A DNA stretch of 64,000 bases, taken from Euleptes europaea. Its lineage: Eukaryota; Chordata; Lepidosauria; Squamata; Sphaerodactylidae. The translations under genes were made by a program, and so were the position numbers. The notes under the pieces are model-generated. The model worked only from the letters and a program-made list of their open reading frames with translations, had not been told where the DNA came from and did no database searches. The number at the start of each line of letters is the position of its first letter. Within the stretch, counting starts at the first letter, position 1. Positions 43,231 through 55,130 of the stretch are shown in pieces. The stretch spans positions 5,539,970 to 5,603,969 of the forward strand of contig NC_079332.1 in NCBI RefSeq assembly GCF_029931775.1, in the 5' to 3' direction.

Positions 43231-43435
43231 GGATAGCCCCAGGCTAGCCTGGTCTTGTCAGATCTCAGAAGCTAAGCAGGGTCGGCCCTGGTTAGAATTT
43301 GGATGGGGGACCTCCAGGGAATACCAGGGTTGTGATGAGGAGGCAGTCAATGGCAAACCACCTCTGAACGTCTTTTGCCTTGAAAACCCTACGGGGTGGC
43401 CATAAGTCAGCTGTGACTTGATGACACCCACCCAC
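43231..43435 (+). mobile_element. 5S rRNA-derived SINE
   Basis: The clearest 5S-like copy: GTCAGATCTCAGAAGCTAAG, GCAGGGTCGGCCCTGGTTAG, TTTGGATGGGGGACC, AATACCAGGGTTG, then the tail TGGCAAACCACCTCTGAACG and CATAAGTCAGCTGTGACTTG. Confidence 0.9.
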
Positions 43436-44699
43436 AGGTGTGCATGTGTGTAACACAGAACGTAGACGCCCCGGATTCTAGCCACTGCAAATCTCATTCA
43501 ACTCCCCTCCTTGCACTTAATTCTGGCTTCTGTGATGTAAATGTCTTCAGGTACAATCTTAAGGGCTAGGAACTTAAAAAAACAAAAACAAGATTCTCTC
43601 GAAGGTGTGTTCTGTGCTGCCTTTCTTGTCGAACTGGGGTATACACACCGCCCTGCACAAAAACTCATCCTGCCGTGTGTATAGTCAGCAAAAATCAGCA
43701 CACTGGAGGTTTCTCCCCGAAGGCAAAGATCTCCACGCACCAGTGAAGGCTGCCAAGAAAGAAAGAGAGTCTGCAGAGAGACGAGGCGAGCAATCAACGA
43801 GAGACCCTCCACCCAACACTTTAAAAAAAAGAGAGAGAAAGGCTTGCTAATATAGCAAAGGCGTGTCGAGAAACGTTTATATGCCATTGGGTGGATAAAC
43901 CCGTGCACTGTAAATCCAATGAACACCCGTTACCAGTGTCATACATTTTTTTAAAAAACACACACACACACATTTACACATACACAAGCCGGCCGATGAC
44001 GTCAAGCACAGAGCAACAGAAGCAAGTCGCCGAGAAAAAGCGCAAGAAAGGAGGTGTCCTGTTTTTGTCACCACGTGGTTCGGTCGCAAGCGGTGCCCCT
44101 GCGGGACGTTCTTTTCGGAAATTCCAATCCGCGCCCGTGTGTGTGTGTGGGGGGGGGGGAAATGCTTCCGATGTCAGAGGGGCTGTCGAAGTGCCACTTC
44201 ACCAACGGACACGGACAGGAGAGTGACGTCTTCGAGAGACCGCAACGGCCATGTTGCGCAAAGGGGGCAGCCGCAAATGGGTGAGATCAGCCTCGAGTCG
44301 TTCACAGGACAAAAATGGCCGTTCGGCAAGAGGGGGGGGTTTACATTTCGCCAAGCCGAGGCACCGTCTGAAGCACAGCAGATCTGCAGACGCGCAGCAT
44401 GCTTTGGGAGAGGCCTGGTGGAGGGGATTTCCAGTTTAGGCTGCAAACCAACAAAAAGCAATCCAAAGCAGCCATTTTGGAGAGGCCTTCACCTCCAAGT
44501 CCCTGCTGCCAGATGGAGTCATCTTTAGGGGGGGGCTGTATCGGTCATGCTCGCTACGGAAGGGTGCAGATGTGCTGGGAAGTGTTCAGGGAAATTCTCC
44601 TGAGCATGCCCCCTCCCCCCCAAATGAACGGGCGATACATGAGAGTGCACGGCTGGCTACTTGAAACAAAAGCAGAGCAGGATGGGAAAGCAGGGATTT
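43436..44699. other. Unassigned stretch downstream of FBXL18
   Basis: No gene or interspersed repeat recognised. (CA)n lies near 43960 and a short (GT)n/G-run near 44137. Confidence 0.3.
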
Positions 44700-44719
44700 A
44701 ACAGACAGAGAGAAAAAAC

Positions 44720-44725
44720 TTTAAT
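44720..44725 (-). terminator. FBXL18: Candidate FBXL18 polyadenylation signal
   Basis: ATTAAA on the minus strand, ~740 bases after the FBXL18 stop codon, followed within 30 bases by a T/GT-rich stretch (TTTTTTCTCTCTGTCTGT), as expected downstream of a cleavage site. It is the first reasonable signal I see after the stop; no AATAAA lies between. Confidence 0.4.
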
Positions 44726-45467
44726 GGTCAGTTCTGCCCCTTTGCATTCTTCCTTCCAAGAACTCATTTCTAGACCTAACTTTTATCAGGAGGGCATTAA
44801 CACTAAATCAAAACTCCTAAGGGCCAGCCGACGGAACTTCCTGGCTGACCCTTCCAGGGCATCAGTGTGACAATACCCATACAAAACTAAAAGCTTGCCA
44901 TGGGGCACAGTGGACCCTTGAGCCACTGTCCCTCTAAAGCCACGTGGATGGGTAGGGAACTGGATGTGTGCCACACACACCCCCGAACCCCCACATTTGC
45001 ATTCACAAGGCTGCTTAAGACACTGCAGCAAAGGACGGTCACTGGACGAGAAAAGCCGACGCGGTCCGAGAACGAGTGGCCGTGGGTACAGTAGGGGAAA
45101 GGGGGCCAGCGTTTGTCCGAGTTAAGAAGTGTTAAGCAACATTTAAAGTCGGCCGGGCGCTGACGTAACGGCAAGGAGAAGCGCCCAGAACGCACAACTG
45201 TTTCCCAAATATAACCCGCCACGAGGGCTTGTAAAGGGGGACGGGCGAGAAATTAAAACAAATAAATAGTAGAAGTCCAAGGCCAAGATTTCTTCCAAGG
45301 GATCCACTTGGCCTACTCCGCGCCCAGGCAGGCCTGCCCCGCAATTGCACAGCGCCCAGAAAAGCAGCCATAACGGTCAAGAACGGGGAATCCCAGCCAA
45401 TGAGAAGCAGCCGCTTGCACATGCTCATTCCGAAGACTTCCCCCCCTTGCTCCCGTTAACGGTGCGG
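44726..45467 (-). other. FBXL18: Presumed FBXL18 3' UTR
   Basis: Sequence between the stop codon and the candidate ATTAAA. It contains no SINE or LINE copy, in contrast to the flanking DNA, which fits an exonic UTR. The extent is inferred. Confidence 0.4.
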
Positions 45468-45624
45468 TCACCACCACAGGTTCGGCGGTTCCTCGGCCAC
45501 TCGGCTTTTGAACAGGGTAATCTCGTCCAAATGCATCATGGGGACGTCGCGGATGACCTCTGTCAAGTCCTCGTGGAGGAGGGGGAAGATAACGACGTTT
45601 AACGCAGGTCGGTCAGCCTGGAAA
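45468..45624 (-). CDS. FBXL18: FBXL18, last coding exon
   Basis: Encodes the final 51 residues and the TGA stop (45470-45468). The acceptor TGGTTTAG lies just before T-TTC-CAG, and its first base completes a serine codon begun in the previous exon. The peptide reads FQADRPALNVVIFPLLHEDL and, further on, LDEITLFKSRVAEEPPNLWW, which matches from memory the C-terminus of the shorter human FBXL18 isoform almost residue for residue. It follows the last leucine-rich repeats and probably caps the solenoid. It is separated from the preceding exon by a 12.4-kb intron, the largest in the window, filled with SINE and LINE copies in both orientations. Confidence 0.96.
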
Positions 45625-46451
45625 CTAAACCAGACACAAGGCATTAGATTCAAGGAGGCCAGCCCTCAGAGACAAAGGGAGGCAAGCTGGGAAGATCAGG
45701 AAAAAAACTACACCACCTTCTGACAGTTCCTTCTGACGCCCAAAAACACTTTTAAAATACGAAAACCCACCCGCCCTCGCTCTCTACATGAGACAGTGTT
45801 GTGAGTATGCCTCGCAGTGGGAAAGAGAAAAGCAGGAGGCAGCAACTCACGCAGATACACAACAGGCAGCCTCCTCAGTGGGCTAGTGATCCCGCTGCGC
45901 ACCTGCACGAGGAACAGCAGAACGATCCATTTCATGCCCGGGGTAAAGATGCAGCAGAGTTTCGACCTAGTAGCGGCTCACACTAACGGACTCAGATTAG
46001 CATACGTTGTGGATACTCCTCTTTCTTTCTTTTTGCCAGAGCAACCCCTGTGAGGTAGGAAAAAGAGGCTAGCCCAAGGGAGAGCCCAAGGGAGAGCAAG
46101 GCCATCTGGTGAGCTTCATGGCAGAGGGCGGATTGGAACCAGGGTCTCCCTGGTCACAATAACACACTAAACCAACAATCCCCAGCATGAATACACATCC
46201 TGGCACCTGCCTACATCTTGCTAATATAAAATGCAAAGATCCTTGAATGGAACAGAAAAAACAACAACTGGGAACTTCAGAGCCCTCTCCGCCAGCTGAG
46301 CTCCCCCTTGGCAGGCCGCAACAACCTGAGTCTGCAGTTTGGCCATCGACACAGATGTGATTGGGTCTCTAGGCTTGGCACCCTCTCTCCCTATGGCTAC
46401 TCAGAGGGCAGCCCTTCCCTTGGGGAAGAAAGCAAGTGGCATCCTTTGCCC
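45625..46451. other. FBXL18 intron, unassigned part
   Basis: About 46025-46160 looks like a degraded antisense tRNA SINE (GGATTGGAACCAGGGTCTCC). Otherwise nothing recognised. Confidence 0.4.
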
Positions 46452-46747
46452 AAAGGTAAAGGTACCTGTGCAAGCACTGGGTCATTCCTGACCCATGGGG
46501 CGAGGTCACATCCCAACGTTTACTAGGCAGGCTTTGTTTTACGGGGTGGTTTGCCAGTGCCTTCCCCAGTCATCTTCCCTTTACCCCCAGCAAGCTGGGT
46601 ACTCATTTCACCGACCTCGGAAGAACGGAAGGCTGAGTCAACCTTGAGCCAGCTACCTGAAACCGACTTCCGTCAGGATCGAACTTACGTCGTGAGCAGA
46701 GCTTGGACTGTGCAGTACTGCAGCTTACCACTCTGCACCATGGAGCT
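46452..46747 (-). mobile_element. tRNA-derived SINE, CGTGGCGCAGAGTGG family
   Basis: Antisense copy, AAAGGTAAAGGTACCTGTGC through CACTCTGCACCATGGAGCTC, in the large FBXL18 intron. Confidence 0.82.
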
Positions 46748-47794
46748 CAGTAATCCCTTGCCCAAAGCAGAGAGCCAAATCCCGGCTTCCCTCCCATCAT
46801 GCCAGGTGAGAAGGTGCTCCACCAGCAGCCCTGTAATAACGGAGCCTGAGAATTGCTGCGATTTAATCCGGACTCAATAGTTATTACAAAAAAACCCATC
46901 ACCACCAGGAAATGGTCACCTGGCTTAGAGAGCCAGCCTTCTACAAGGAGGGCCACATAGAGAAGTAACAATGGTGCACAGCGTTCAGATAAAGAGAAGA
47001 CGGGAAAGAGAGAAAAATATTTAGAATTGATCACCCAGAGGGAAGCGGGAGGGTCATGTCTGCTGTGGGGTGGGAAGGAAGGCCTTTAGACAGGACCACT
47101 GTTTGCGGGATTCCCTTACATCTTCCTCCACCCTATGGGATCTTCTTTAACAAATTATTTCCCAAACTTCCGACACACTACCCCCCCCCCCTCCATTAAA
47201 ATCCTAGGCACACATTTCTCTTCTATCCAAAAGGGTTCTCTCTTTTGAAGCAGCAAAGTCAAATGGTTATACCCCCTCAGCGCAACCACCGCATGCTTGT
47301 ATGAGTTCCTGTTCGAAGTCTGGCTCCTGCCCACATCAGCGACTCACACAGATTCACCACGTGCAACCCCTCTCTGGTCTGATGGCTCTGCTTTGGAAGC
47401 GACGGCATGCTTCAAATCACACTGAGTGTAGACAGGTCGCAAAATTCACCCCCAGGGGAGGCAGGATGGAAAAAGGGAAGACTTATCCCTGAATCGCACA
47501 GAGCTGTAACAGGCAGCCTCTTCTGTACGTGGATGCTTTAGGCTGCAATGGCTTCACTTATTTCTTGCAGTAACTCTTTCAGGTCACACAGCTCGAGAAT
47601 TCCTGCTTTAACTGTAACTGGCTTGCAAATTTCAGCCCACAGAGACCAACCCCTTCCATCTTTTCTCTTTACACGAAAAACTGGCATTCTCAGAAATCAG
47701 AATTCTGCCTTTGACCAAGTCCTGTGCTTTCCCCCTCCCCCGTGCTGCCTTAAAACTGCAGCATACACGACACCTCTAATGAGAGCCCCCAAAT
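46748..47794. other. FBXL18 intron, unassigned part
   Basis: Nothing recognised over about 1 kb. Confidence 0.3.
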
Positions 47795-47890
47795 CCTAGT
47801 GGATTGCTTCAACTTCCTTACAGATTACTTCAAAGAGGGGAAGAGACAGACTCACGGAGGAGAGGTCTATCAGTGGCTACTAGAAATGGG
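47795..47890 (+). mobile_element. CR1 TTCTTATG subfamily fragment
   Basis: Diverged piece with ACGGAGGAGAGGTCTATCAG and TGGCTACTAGAAATGG, abutting the next SINE. Confidence 0.5.
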
Positions 47891-48206
47891 GCCAGCGTGG
47901 TGTAAAGGTGAAGAGCGGTGGTTTGGAGCAGTGGAGTCTGATCTGGAGAACTGGGTTTGATTCCCTGCTCCTCCACATGAGCGGCGGACTCTAATCTGGT
48001 AAACCGGGTTGGTTTCCCCACTCCTCCACATGAAACCAGCTGGGTGACCTTGGGCTAGTCACAGCTCTCTTAGAGCTCTCTCAGCCCCACCTATCTCACA
48101 AGGTGTCTGTTGTGGGGAGAGGAAGGGAAGGAGAATGTAAGCCGGTTTGATTCTCCTTAAAAGGTAGAGAAAATCTGCACATAAAAACCAACTTCTTCTT
48201 CTTCTA
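47891..48206 (+). mobile_element. Sauria-type SINE
   Basis: Full-length sense copy, GCCAGCGTGGTGTAAAGGTG to CTTCTTCTTCTTC. Confidence 0.9.
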
Positions 48207-49124
48207 ACAGGAGCCTCCATACCAGGGAGGTGCCAAGACGGCTCCCATTTACACCCACAGGTAAGTGGCACACCTACGTGCAGAACCAAATTTTCTCAGA
48301 ACCTTCTGGTGCAGTTATGAAAATCCTGTTCTTTGGAGACTGAAAACCTGAGTTTTGTTGTTGTTTTTTCTCCCCCTAGAAGCAACCTGTCACCCTTTGT
48401 CTGGTCTAGCATTTGGGGGTGGCCAAGAGGCCACACAATAAGGACTTAAAACACAAAAATAATATATTACTCACCTGGAGGCTTTGTGAATGAGTTTTAA
48501 CCCCTGACCTCCGGTGGCCTTGCCATTCCAGGGCAAGCCAATCAAAACCTGGAAATGCAGGTGTTCTGTTTCAGGGATAAATACCTTGCCACATACCAGT
48601 CTAGACTCGTCCTGTCCTCAATGGCTTAATTTGACCTTCAAAGAGTGAAGATTTAAAGGGGCAAGGCAGATGACCCTCACGGCAATTCTACCCGGCATTC
48701 TGACAATGATGAGAAGCCATTGGTAGCCGCCATGCTAACTTCAGCAAAAAATATATTAAAGCTTGGAAGTAATCCATTTCCCTTAATTGAATGAGCGGAG
48801 GATGAAATGCAAGGGAAATGTGTACCCCGTCCAGTAAACACATTTAATTTGGGGGCAAAAAGGATAGTGCTTTTTTAAATTAATGGACTGGCTCTTGAAA
48901 TTTTGGAACCTTCACTATATCATTCACATGATATATATGATACAAATGTATGAATGCATATATTTGTACTCACTGAGATTACCTCATGCTTGTAAATACA
49001 CTTGCCTCAGCAGAATCACAGCTACCTCTAGAACTCAAGAGGTGAGCTTTAGAAAAACGGCAGGGTTGTTTTCCTCTTCCAGACACATATCCCCCAACAT
49101 AGGCAACACGTAGGTGTTAGGAAA
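48207..49124. other. FBXL18 intron, unassigned part
   Basis: Repeat-free. About 48700-48880 is AT-rich (TTCAGCAAAAAATATATTAA, CCCTTAATTGAATGAGCG). Confidence 0.3.
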
Positions 49125-49430
49125 CTCCCTGCCCCCAAATGTGGTGATGGCTGACAACTTGGAAGGCTTTAAGAGGGGAGTGGACATGTTCATGGAGGAA
49201 AGGGGTATTCATGGCTACTAGTTAAAATGGATACTAGTCATGATGCATCCCTATTCTCTCCAGGATCAGAGGAGAAGGCCTATTATCTTGGGTGCTGTGG
49301 AAGGCAGGCAGGATGGTGCTGCTGCAGTCATCTTGTTTGGGGGCTTCCTAGAGGCACCTGGTTGGCCACTGTGCTGGACTTGATGGGCCTTGGTCTGATT
49401 CAGCAGGGCCTTTCTTATGTTCTTAGGGGG
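49125..49430 (+). mobile_element. CR1-type LINE, TTCTTATG subfamily
   Basis: Sense tail, AATGTGGTGATGGCTGACAAC to GGCCTTTCTTATGTTCTTA. The end CTTGATGGGCCTTGGTCTGA parallels the tail of the tRNA-Ala SINE. Confidence 0.9.
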
Positions 49431-50626
49431 GATATCATCCCATTTTTACTTTGAGGGGGGTCATTACATACAAACAAAAATGGTTACGGTCAAATAATTT
49501 CATGTCTATTGTGTATGCAACCAGCCTTTGCCGTGCGAAGAAGAAGACAGGAATGGAGATTAAGGGGGAAGGACGCTGACAGGTCCCAGATGTTAAAGAC
49601 GAGGCATCGATTCACCTGGTGAGGACAAGACGCTGCACACTAAAGACTCCCAGTTCTCCAGCCGGAGATGGGGAAGCCATGACGCCGGAGCGGGGTACTA
49701 GCAGCACCTAGATTTGCAAAGCTACCACCTGAATCGGACCCAGGACTTCACTCTGCCAGCTCTGACCCAGCCCCTATACAGGTCAGCCCAATTTCATTGC
49801 TCCTGCATTCAGAAGGGAAAACAACGTTGCCACCGTCCTTATCAATAATAACGTTGCCACTCGTCCTAAGCGAGAACAGGAAGCATTTATGAGTTCAACT
49901 TACAGCCGTGCGTATACTTGCTGCTAAACAGAATGTATACATTCTGAGCCAAGAACGGCTCAATGCTCCAAGACTGGTATAAGTGAGCAAATTAGGTCTG
50001 TTAAGTATTTTGCTGATTTTGCACTGCTCTCTCAGCTTCTGCTGCTCACAGAGAGGGGGGAAATCTCTGGGCAGGGAAACAGACGCATACTGTCGGCTCC
50101 AGCGGCTGCGAGAGATTTCACCAGGCATCTCTGCGGTCCTAAGAACTAGGTGGTTGCTTGAGAAACCAAAACACGGATGACCCGAATGTCAAATTCTGCA
50201 CCTGGCAGCAGGTTCCGACACTTGCGTGGTAGGAATGGCAGAGGCACGCCCAACGTCCTGGTTACAATGAAGGAATGTAAGCTGATATATGCGGGAAAGC
50301 AGGTTGCAAGCATTTTAATAAAATAAGCCACTACCTAGAAAAGCCCCCCTGCTTCAGCAGAACGGTTTTAATATTATGCAGAGTTACGAAGATTTAAATC
50401 AACAAAGGTCCCTTTAATCGAGGGCCAGGCTACATCCACAGTGCAACCCTAGGCGGATTTGTTCTAGTCCACATCCATCAACTCCACACGGGGCAGTGCT
50501 GTTCAAATTCCTTCAGCTAATTCGGTCTTTCAGCCAGTTTACGCCTGACATATATACATATATATATTTTAAAATCAGCAAGAGGCAGCCTGCCTGAACA
50601 GCAACAAGACGGGAGCTGTATTAAGT
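49431..50626. other. FBXL18 intron, unassigned part
   Basis: 1.2 kb; only a short (AT)n tract near 50550. Confidence 0.3.
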
Positions 50627-50828
50627 CATGATGCAGGCCTATTCTCTCCAGGATCAGAGGAGCAAGCCTATTACATCGGGTGCTGTGGAACACGGGCAGG
50701 ATGGTGCTGCTGCAGTCGTCTGGTTTGTGGGCTTCCCAGAGGCACCTGGTTGGCCACTGTGTGAACAGACTGCTGGACCTGATGAGCCTCGGTCCGATCC
50801 AGCAGGGCCTTTCTTATGTTCTTAAGTC
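50627..50828 (+). mobile_element. CR1-type LINE, TTCTTATG subfamily
   Basis: Sense tail, CATGATGCAGGCCTATTCTC to TTTCTTATGTTCTTA. Confidence 0.9.
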
Positions 50829-50883
50829 CTAACCTAAAAGGGGTCGTGACTACTCTTGGTTTAGCCCTGTGCTGCTTTCCTTG

Positions 50884-51186
50884 AAGAAGAGTTGGTTTTT
50901 ATATTCCGACTTTCTCCATCACTTAAAGAAGAATCAAACCGGCTTACAATCACCTTCCACTCCCCACAACAGACACCCTGTGTGGGGCCGAGAGAGTTCA
51001 GAGCGAACTGTGCCAACCCAAGGTCACCCAGCTGGCTTCGTGTGTAGGAGTGGGGAAACCAACCCGGTTCACCAGATTAACCTCCGCCGCTCATGTGGAG
51101 GAGTGGGGAATCAAACCCGGTTCTCCAGATCAGACTCCACCGCTCCAAACCACTGCTCTTAACCACTACACCGTGCTGGCTCTCAA
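50884..51186 (-). mobile_element. Sauria-type SINE
   Basis: Antisense full-length copy ending CCACTACACCGTGCTGGCTC. Confidence 0.9.
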
Positions 51187-51769
51187 GAGGGGAAGGGCAG
51201 AAGATTGGCAGGTTGCCCCTGGTATAGACTTGCCAACACAGCTGGACAAGCCTTAAGCACCAGAGGCTACAGTCCAGGCAACCTACCACCCCTGGTACTC
51301 AAGGAGCGCCTCTCCAGGGGAAAAGAGGGGTGCTTTTACCTTGAGCTTCCTCTCTGCTCCTTTGGCAATGCCAGCTGTGCCATTGAAGGGAATCTGCAAG
51401 CCAAAATGATCAGAGATCCCGGAGGCACTGGCCTGGGATGGGAACAGAGTATGATACCCCCATACACACACACACATGCTGCCAAGCGGGAGCGGGCAGG
51501 CAGAAACGCAGGAGAGGGAAAGGATGGAAAGGGAAGATGCCAGAACGCCCTTTCCGGGGCTCGAGGCGCTGCTCTGCCATGGCAAGCTCAAAACACATTG
51601 GGACGTTGTTTTCCCAACACCTCCCGCAAATTAAGAAGTTATTTCAATAATTGGCCAATTACAGCTTAATTTCTACTTGGGAAACATTTACACAGCGATG
51701 GCGGATGCCTCTTGTTCTGCTCCACCTCCCCTACACACTTTTTTTTTTTGCTGTCAAGTCACATCTGAC
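51187..51769. other. FBXL18 intron, unassigned part
   Basis: Nothing recognised. Confidence 0.3.
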
Positions 51770-51858
51770 TTAGAATCGTAGAGCTGGAAGGGGCTCAAAG
51801 GGTCATCTAGTCCAACACCCTGCATAACGCAGGAAATTCTCAGCTACCTCCCTCCACT
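51770..51858 (-). mobile_element. CR1 tail fragment
   Basis: AGAATCGTAGAGCTGGAAGG through GCAGGAAATTCTCAGC. Confidence 0.8.
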
Positions 51859-51879
51859 CCCCCCTGTTCTTTAACCTGA

Positions 51880-52095
51880 TTATCTCTACCTTTAAGGAAT
51901 CTCAAACCGGCTTACAATCCCCTTCCCTTTCTGTCCCCACAACTGACACCTTGTGAGGTAGGTGGGACTGAGAGAGTTCGGAGAACTGTGACTAGCCCAA
52001 GGTCCCCCAGGTGGCTTCATGCGTAGGAGTGGGGAAACCAACCCGGTTCTCCAGATTAGAGTCCACCGCTCTTAACCTCTACACCACGTTGGCTT
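51880..52095 (-). mobile_element. Sauria-type SINE, partial
   Basis: Antisense copy missing the end of the tail and part of the middle; CTCAAACCGGCTTACAATCC through TAACCTCTACACCACGTTGG. Confidence 0.85.
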
Positions 52096-53010
52096 GGCGT
52101 TTCAAGCGCTGGGAAGGACGGTTTCAAGAGGGGCGCACCACCCCAGAAATCACTCCGCCTCGCTAGGGGCAGGAGCCAGACGGAGAAGCCAGGTTAAAGT
52201 TCTAAATAAGCCGTACAAATCTTCCTCCTAGGGAGAGGAAGGGCCCTGCACAGCCACTGTGGGAAGCGTGCCAGCAACCACAACTTGTGCGTGCCCCGGA
52301 GAGGCACCCCGTCACGAGTGCCCCAGGCCCTCGCAAGAGGCAAAGCCTGCCAAGGAGGAACTTTCCTCCCCCCACCCCAGCTTATTATTAATTCAAACTG
52401 ACAGGTTGGTTTGAGGGCTCCAAGACAGCAGGAAGCCAAACAGACGACCGAGGCTGGAACAAGATCTTTTAAGTGATTCGCTACGCCCAGACGTTAAGCT
52501 TTCCGCCGTGCGGAGGCTGGGGACTCAAACCAGCAGACGCGCTGAGGCTAGCAGAAGTGGGTTTGGCAACTCCGATGCCCGCAGAGTCGGGCGCAAGATG
52601 CCACTCTGAAAGACGCCGGAGAGCTTCCCAAGGTCAGGAAGGAGAGAGCTGGGGAGAAACGCCGGCCTTTTATAAGGCAGCCGGGCGGGCCGCACATGCT
52701 TTCTACGCAACTGGGACTGCTGGACGGAGGAGAGGGCTGCAAAGAATTTCGGGCGGGAGGCCAGCGTCGCTACCCAGAATCCTTTTAGCCCTGGGTAAGA
52801 ATCAGAGAGTCCAGGACAACCAATCCCGTGCGAATGCCTGCTGCAAAGCTCCCAATTACCACACTCCCTTGGCCTGGGTAGATCAGCCTGGGAGGAGGCC
52901 GCGAGTCTGTCATTCTCCCCCCGCATCAGATGTATGCTTTTTGCTGGCAGGACCTCTGGAGTAACCATTTCTAGCTCTCCCTTTCTTACTCCCCCCCCCC
53001 AAGGTGTAGG
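52096..53010. other. FBXL18 intron, unassigned GC-richer part
   Basis: Open frames on both strands around 52473-52968 (up to 163 codons) lack any recognisable domain. Confidence 0.3.
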
Positions 53011-53095
53011 TCAAGAGGGCCTGACCTGGATAGCCTGTATTGCCAGACTGCAGACATTACGCAGGGTCAGCCCCGGCAAGTATTTGGATGAGTTA
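53011..53095 (+). mobile_element. 5S rRNA-derived SINE fragment
   Basis: GGCCTGACCTGGATAGCCTG, ACGCAGGGTCAGCC and AAGTATTTGGATGAG recall the 5S head, with loss of part of the middle. Confidence 0.55.
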
Positions 53096-53829
53096 AGGCT
53101 TCTCTTGTGAATGAGGAGTGTCTCCATATAGCATGATTAGAGGGAAGAGTTTCCAGATCAGACAGGGCTCCGTGGCCCCTCTCTCCCTAAAAGACAGATG
53201 CAAAACCGAATGCTTTCCCTCTGTCTCCTGGTCTAGCTAAACCTCCTTGAATTGTCGTAAATAGCAAAAAAAACCCCAAACCGGTTCCGCAGTGATCACA
53301 CTCTTAAAATATTTATCTCGTTCCCCCTCCCCCTCCCTCCAATTTCCGTTTAGTCAAGCTGTAAATATTTAATTCCTCTTCTCTTTCCAGACTCGGTCCC
53401 TTCAGCTCGTCCGTCGCCATCCGCTCCACTTTCTCTCTCTGAAAACGGTTCTTCCACGTTCGAGCAAGGCGCACTGAACCCGGGATTCTCCCCCCACCCC
53501 CCAAGATTCAGCCCTGAACGCTGGATCGCTGGCATGAATATTCCTCTTTAGGACCATGTGGAGCTAGGGAGGAGGGATTTTAAGGACTTTGCGGCTTAGC
53601 GATTCTCCATTTCTGGGAGTGTTCGATTGCGCGACGCCCATGATTTAGGGCTGGACGGAGGTTGCAGGTGCTGCCACATCGAGCCAAAGCCGAATCCCCA
53701 AAGACACACCCCGCCGTTCATTGGGACCAGCCAAAACGATGTTAAATGACACACAAGCTTTCGAGTTCTTCAGAACTCTTCGCGGGGGGGGGGGGGGGAG
53801 ATGTCTCGGGCCGTGATCTTAAGGCCTTG
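53096..53829. other. FBXL18 intron, unassigned part
   Basis: Includes CT-rich stretches near 53320-53460 and a long G-run near 53784-53800. Confidence 0.3.
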
Positions 53830-54024
53830 CCTTTGTAAGCCTCCTCGTGTGAAATGCTTACGGCGACCCCATAGGGTTTTCAAGGCAAGAGATGTTCAGA
53901 GGTGGTTTGCCATGGCCTGCCTCCGCGTCACGCCCCAGGTATTGCTCGGAGGTCCCCCATCCAAATACTAACCAGGGCTGATCCTGCTTAGCTTTCAAGA
54001 TCTGCCGAAATCAGGCAAGCTAAC
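53830..54024 (-). mobile_element. 5S rRNA-derived SINE
   Basis: Antisense copy, ACGGCGACCCCATAGGGTTT through TCCCCCATCCAAATACTAAC to ATCAGGCAAGCTAAC. Confidence 0.82.
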
Positions 54025-55085
54025 ATTCAATTCCTGCCCATCAATCTCCTCTCAAAATGACTACTGGTTGCCTTGCAGTGGGTGTGGCCCCGCACCGGCT
54101 CCTGACTCAAGAGAGGACGAAAACCAGAGATCTAGGAAAAGGTCCGTAAGACCAACCTAGCTCCCTGAGGTGGGGATTATTTTATCCCAGCATCACCCAA
54201 GGAACGCAGAAAGCCCCCTACAGCACCCTGGTTTGCCAGCATCCCGTAAGCCCCAGCTTTTCTTCTCCCCCCACCATAATTTCTAACACAATTAAAACAG
54301 AAAGTCCGATGTGGGAGGAGGTGAGGCAGCAATGTGGAGAAGCGACCACCCTTTCTGCCGAGGCCAAAGACCACCGCCCGAAGCCTCAACTGTAAAAGCC
54401 TATCCAAACGTGTGGTTAGCATCGCTTGGCCTGGCCGCGTTCGGTGCTTGGTTTTGGGCTGGGCTGCAGAACTTAGGGGGTGGGGGGGATGAACAAATTG
54501 TTTTTAGACAAGACCCTCAAACATTGTTCCAGAGACACCTGGCTCATGTTGGATTGGCTACTTTTCACACACACACCCCTCTCTAGTAGTAGCACTGTCT
54601 ATGCAGAAAATCAATAAATAGCTACGGTTTCCTTGCACTCTTGGTATGCTTGATCAGTGGTGCAGTGTGAATACTTCCATTTTATAAAAGCTGCTTCCGT
54701 ATAAACGAAAGAGGAGGCGGAACCTCCCAAGAGACCAAAAGCTAGCCCAAACGCAGTTCTTTCACGTCACTCTTCTCTTCGCAGCATATTTGTAAGGGGG
54801 AAGGGCTTTTCTTTCTATGTCCCTCCACCCCTTTTCTGCTCACTGAAAGATCCTGCAGAACGAGCCCCTGGAATTCTTTGCCTTGCATGGCTTTTGCGGT
54901 GAAGAAACAGCAACATGGGAGAATGAGAAATGCTCCGGTCACTGGCAGAACCAGGAGTGGGGGGCGGGGAGACGACAGAGCTTTCAATGAGAGGCCATTG
55001 CGCCGCCTAGCGTCTGCCGAGGGGAACGCTCCGTGCGCGATACCGGGCAACGCAGAACAGCTTTGGCCAGGAAGAAGCGCCCTCA
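54025..55085. other. FBXL18 intron, unassigned part
   Basis: Nothing recognised. Long frames on both strands at 54742-55453 have no domain. Confidence 0.3.
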
Positions 55086-55130
55086 CCTGGACAACCCTGG
55101 CGAGCCAGATCTCGTCAGAAGCTGAGCAGG
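55086..55130 (+). mobile_element. 5S SINE fragment
   Basis: CTGGACAACCCTGGCGAGCC, then AGATCTCGTCAGAAGCTGAG: about 45 bp of 5S-like head. Confidence 0.5.

Noticed and set aside
43231-43340. 5S rRNA gene
   Set aside because: The 5S-like part lacks the intact ends and flows into a SINE tail shared with other dispersed copies.
44778-44783. GATAAA as the FBXL18 polyadenylation signal
   Set aside because: Rare variant; the ATTAAA about 55 bases further on has the better downstream T/GT-rich context.
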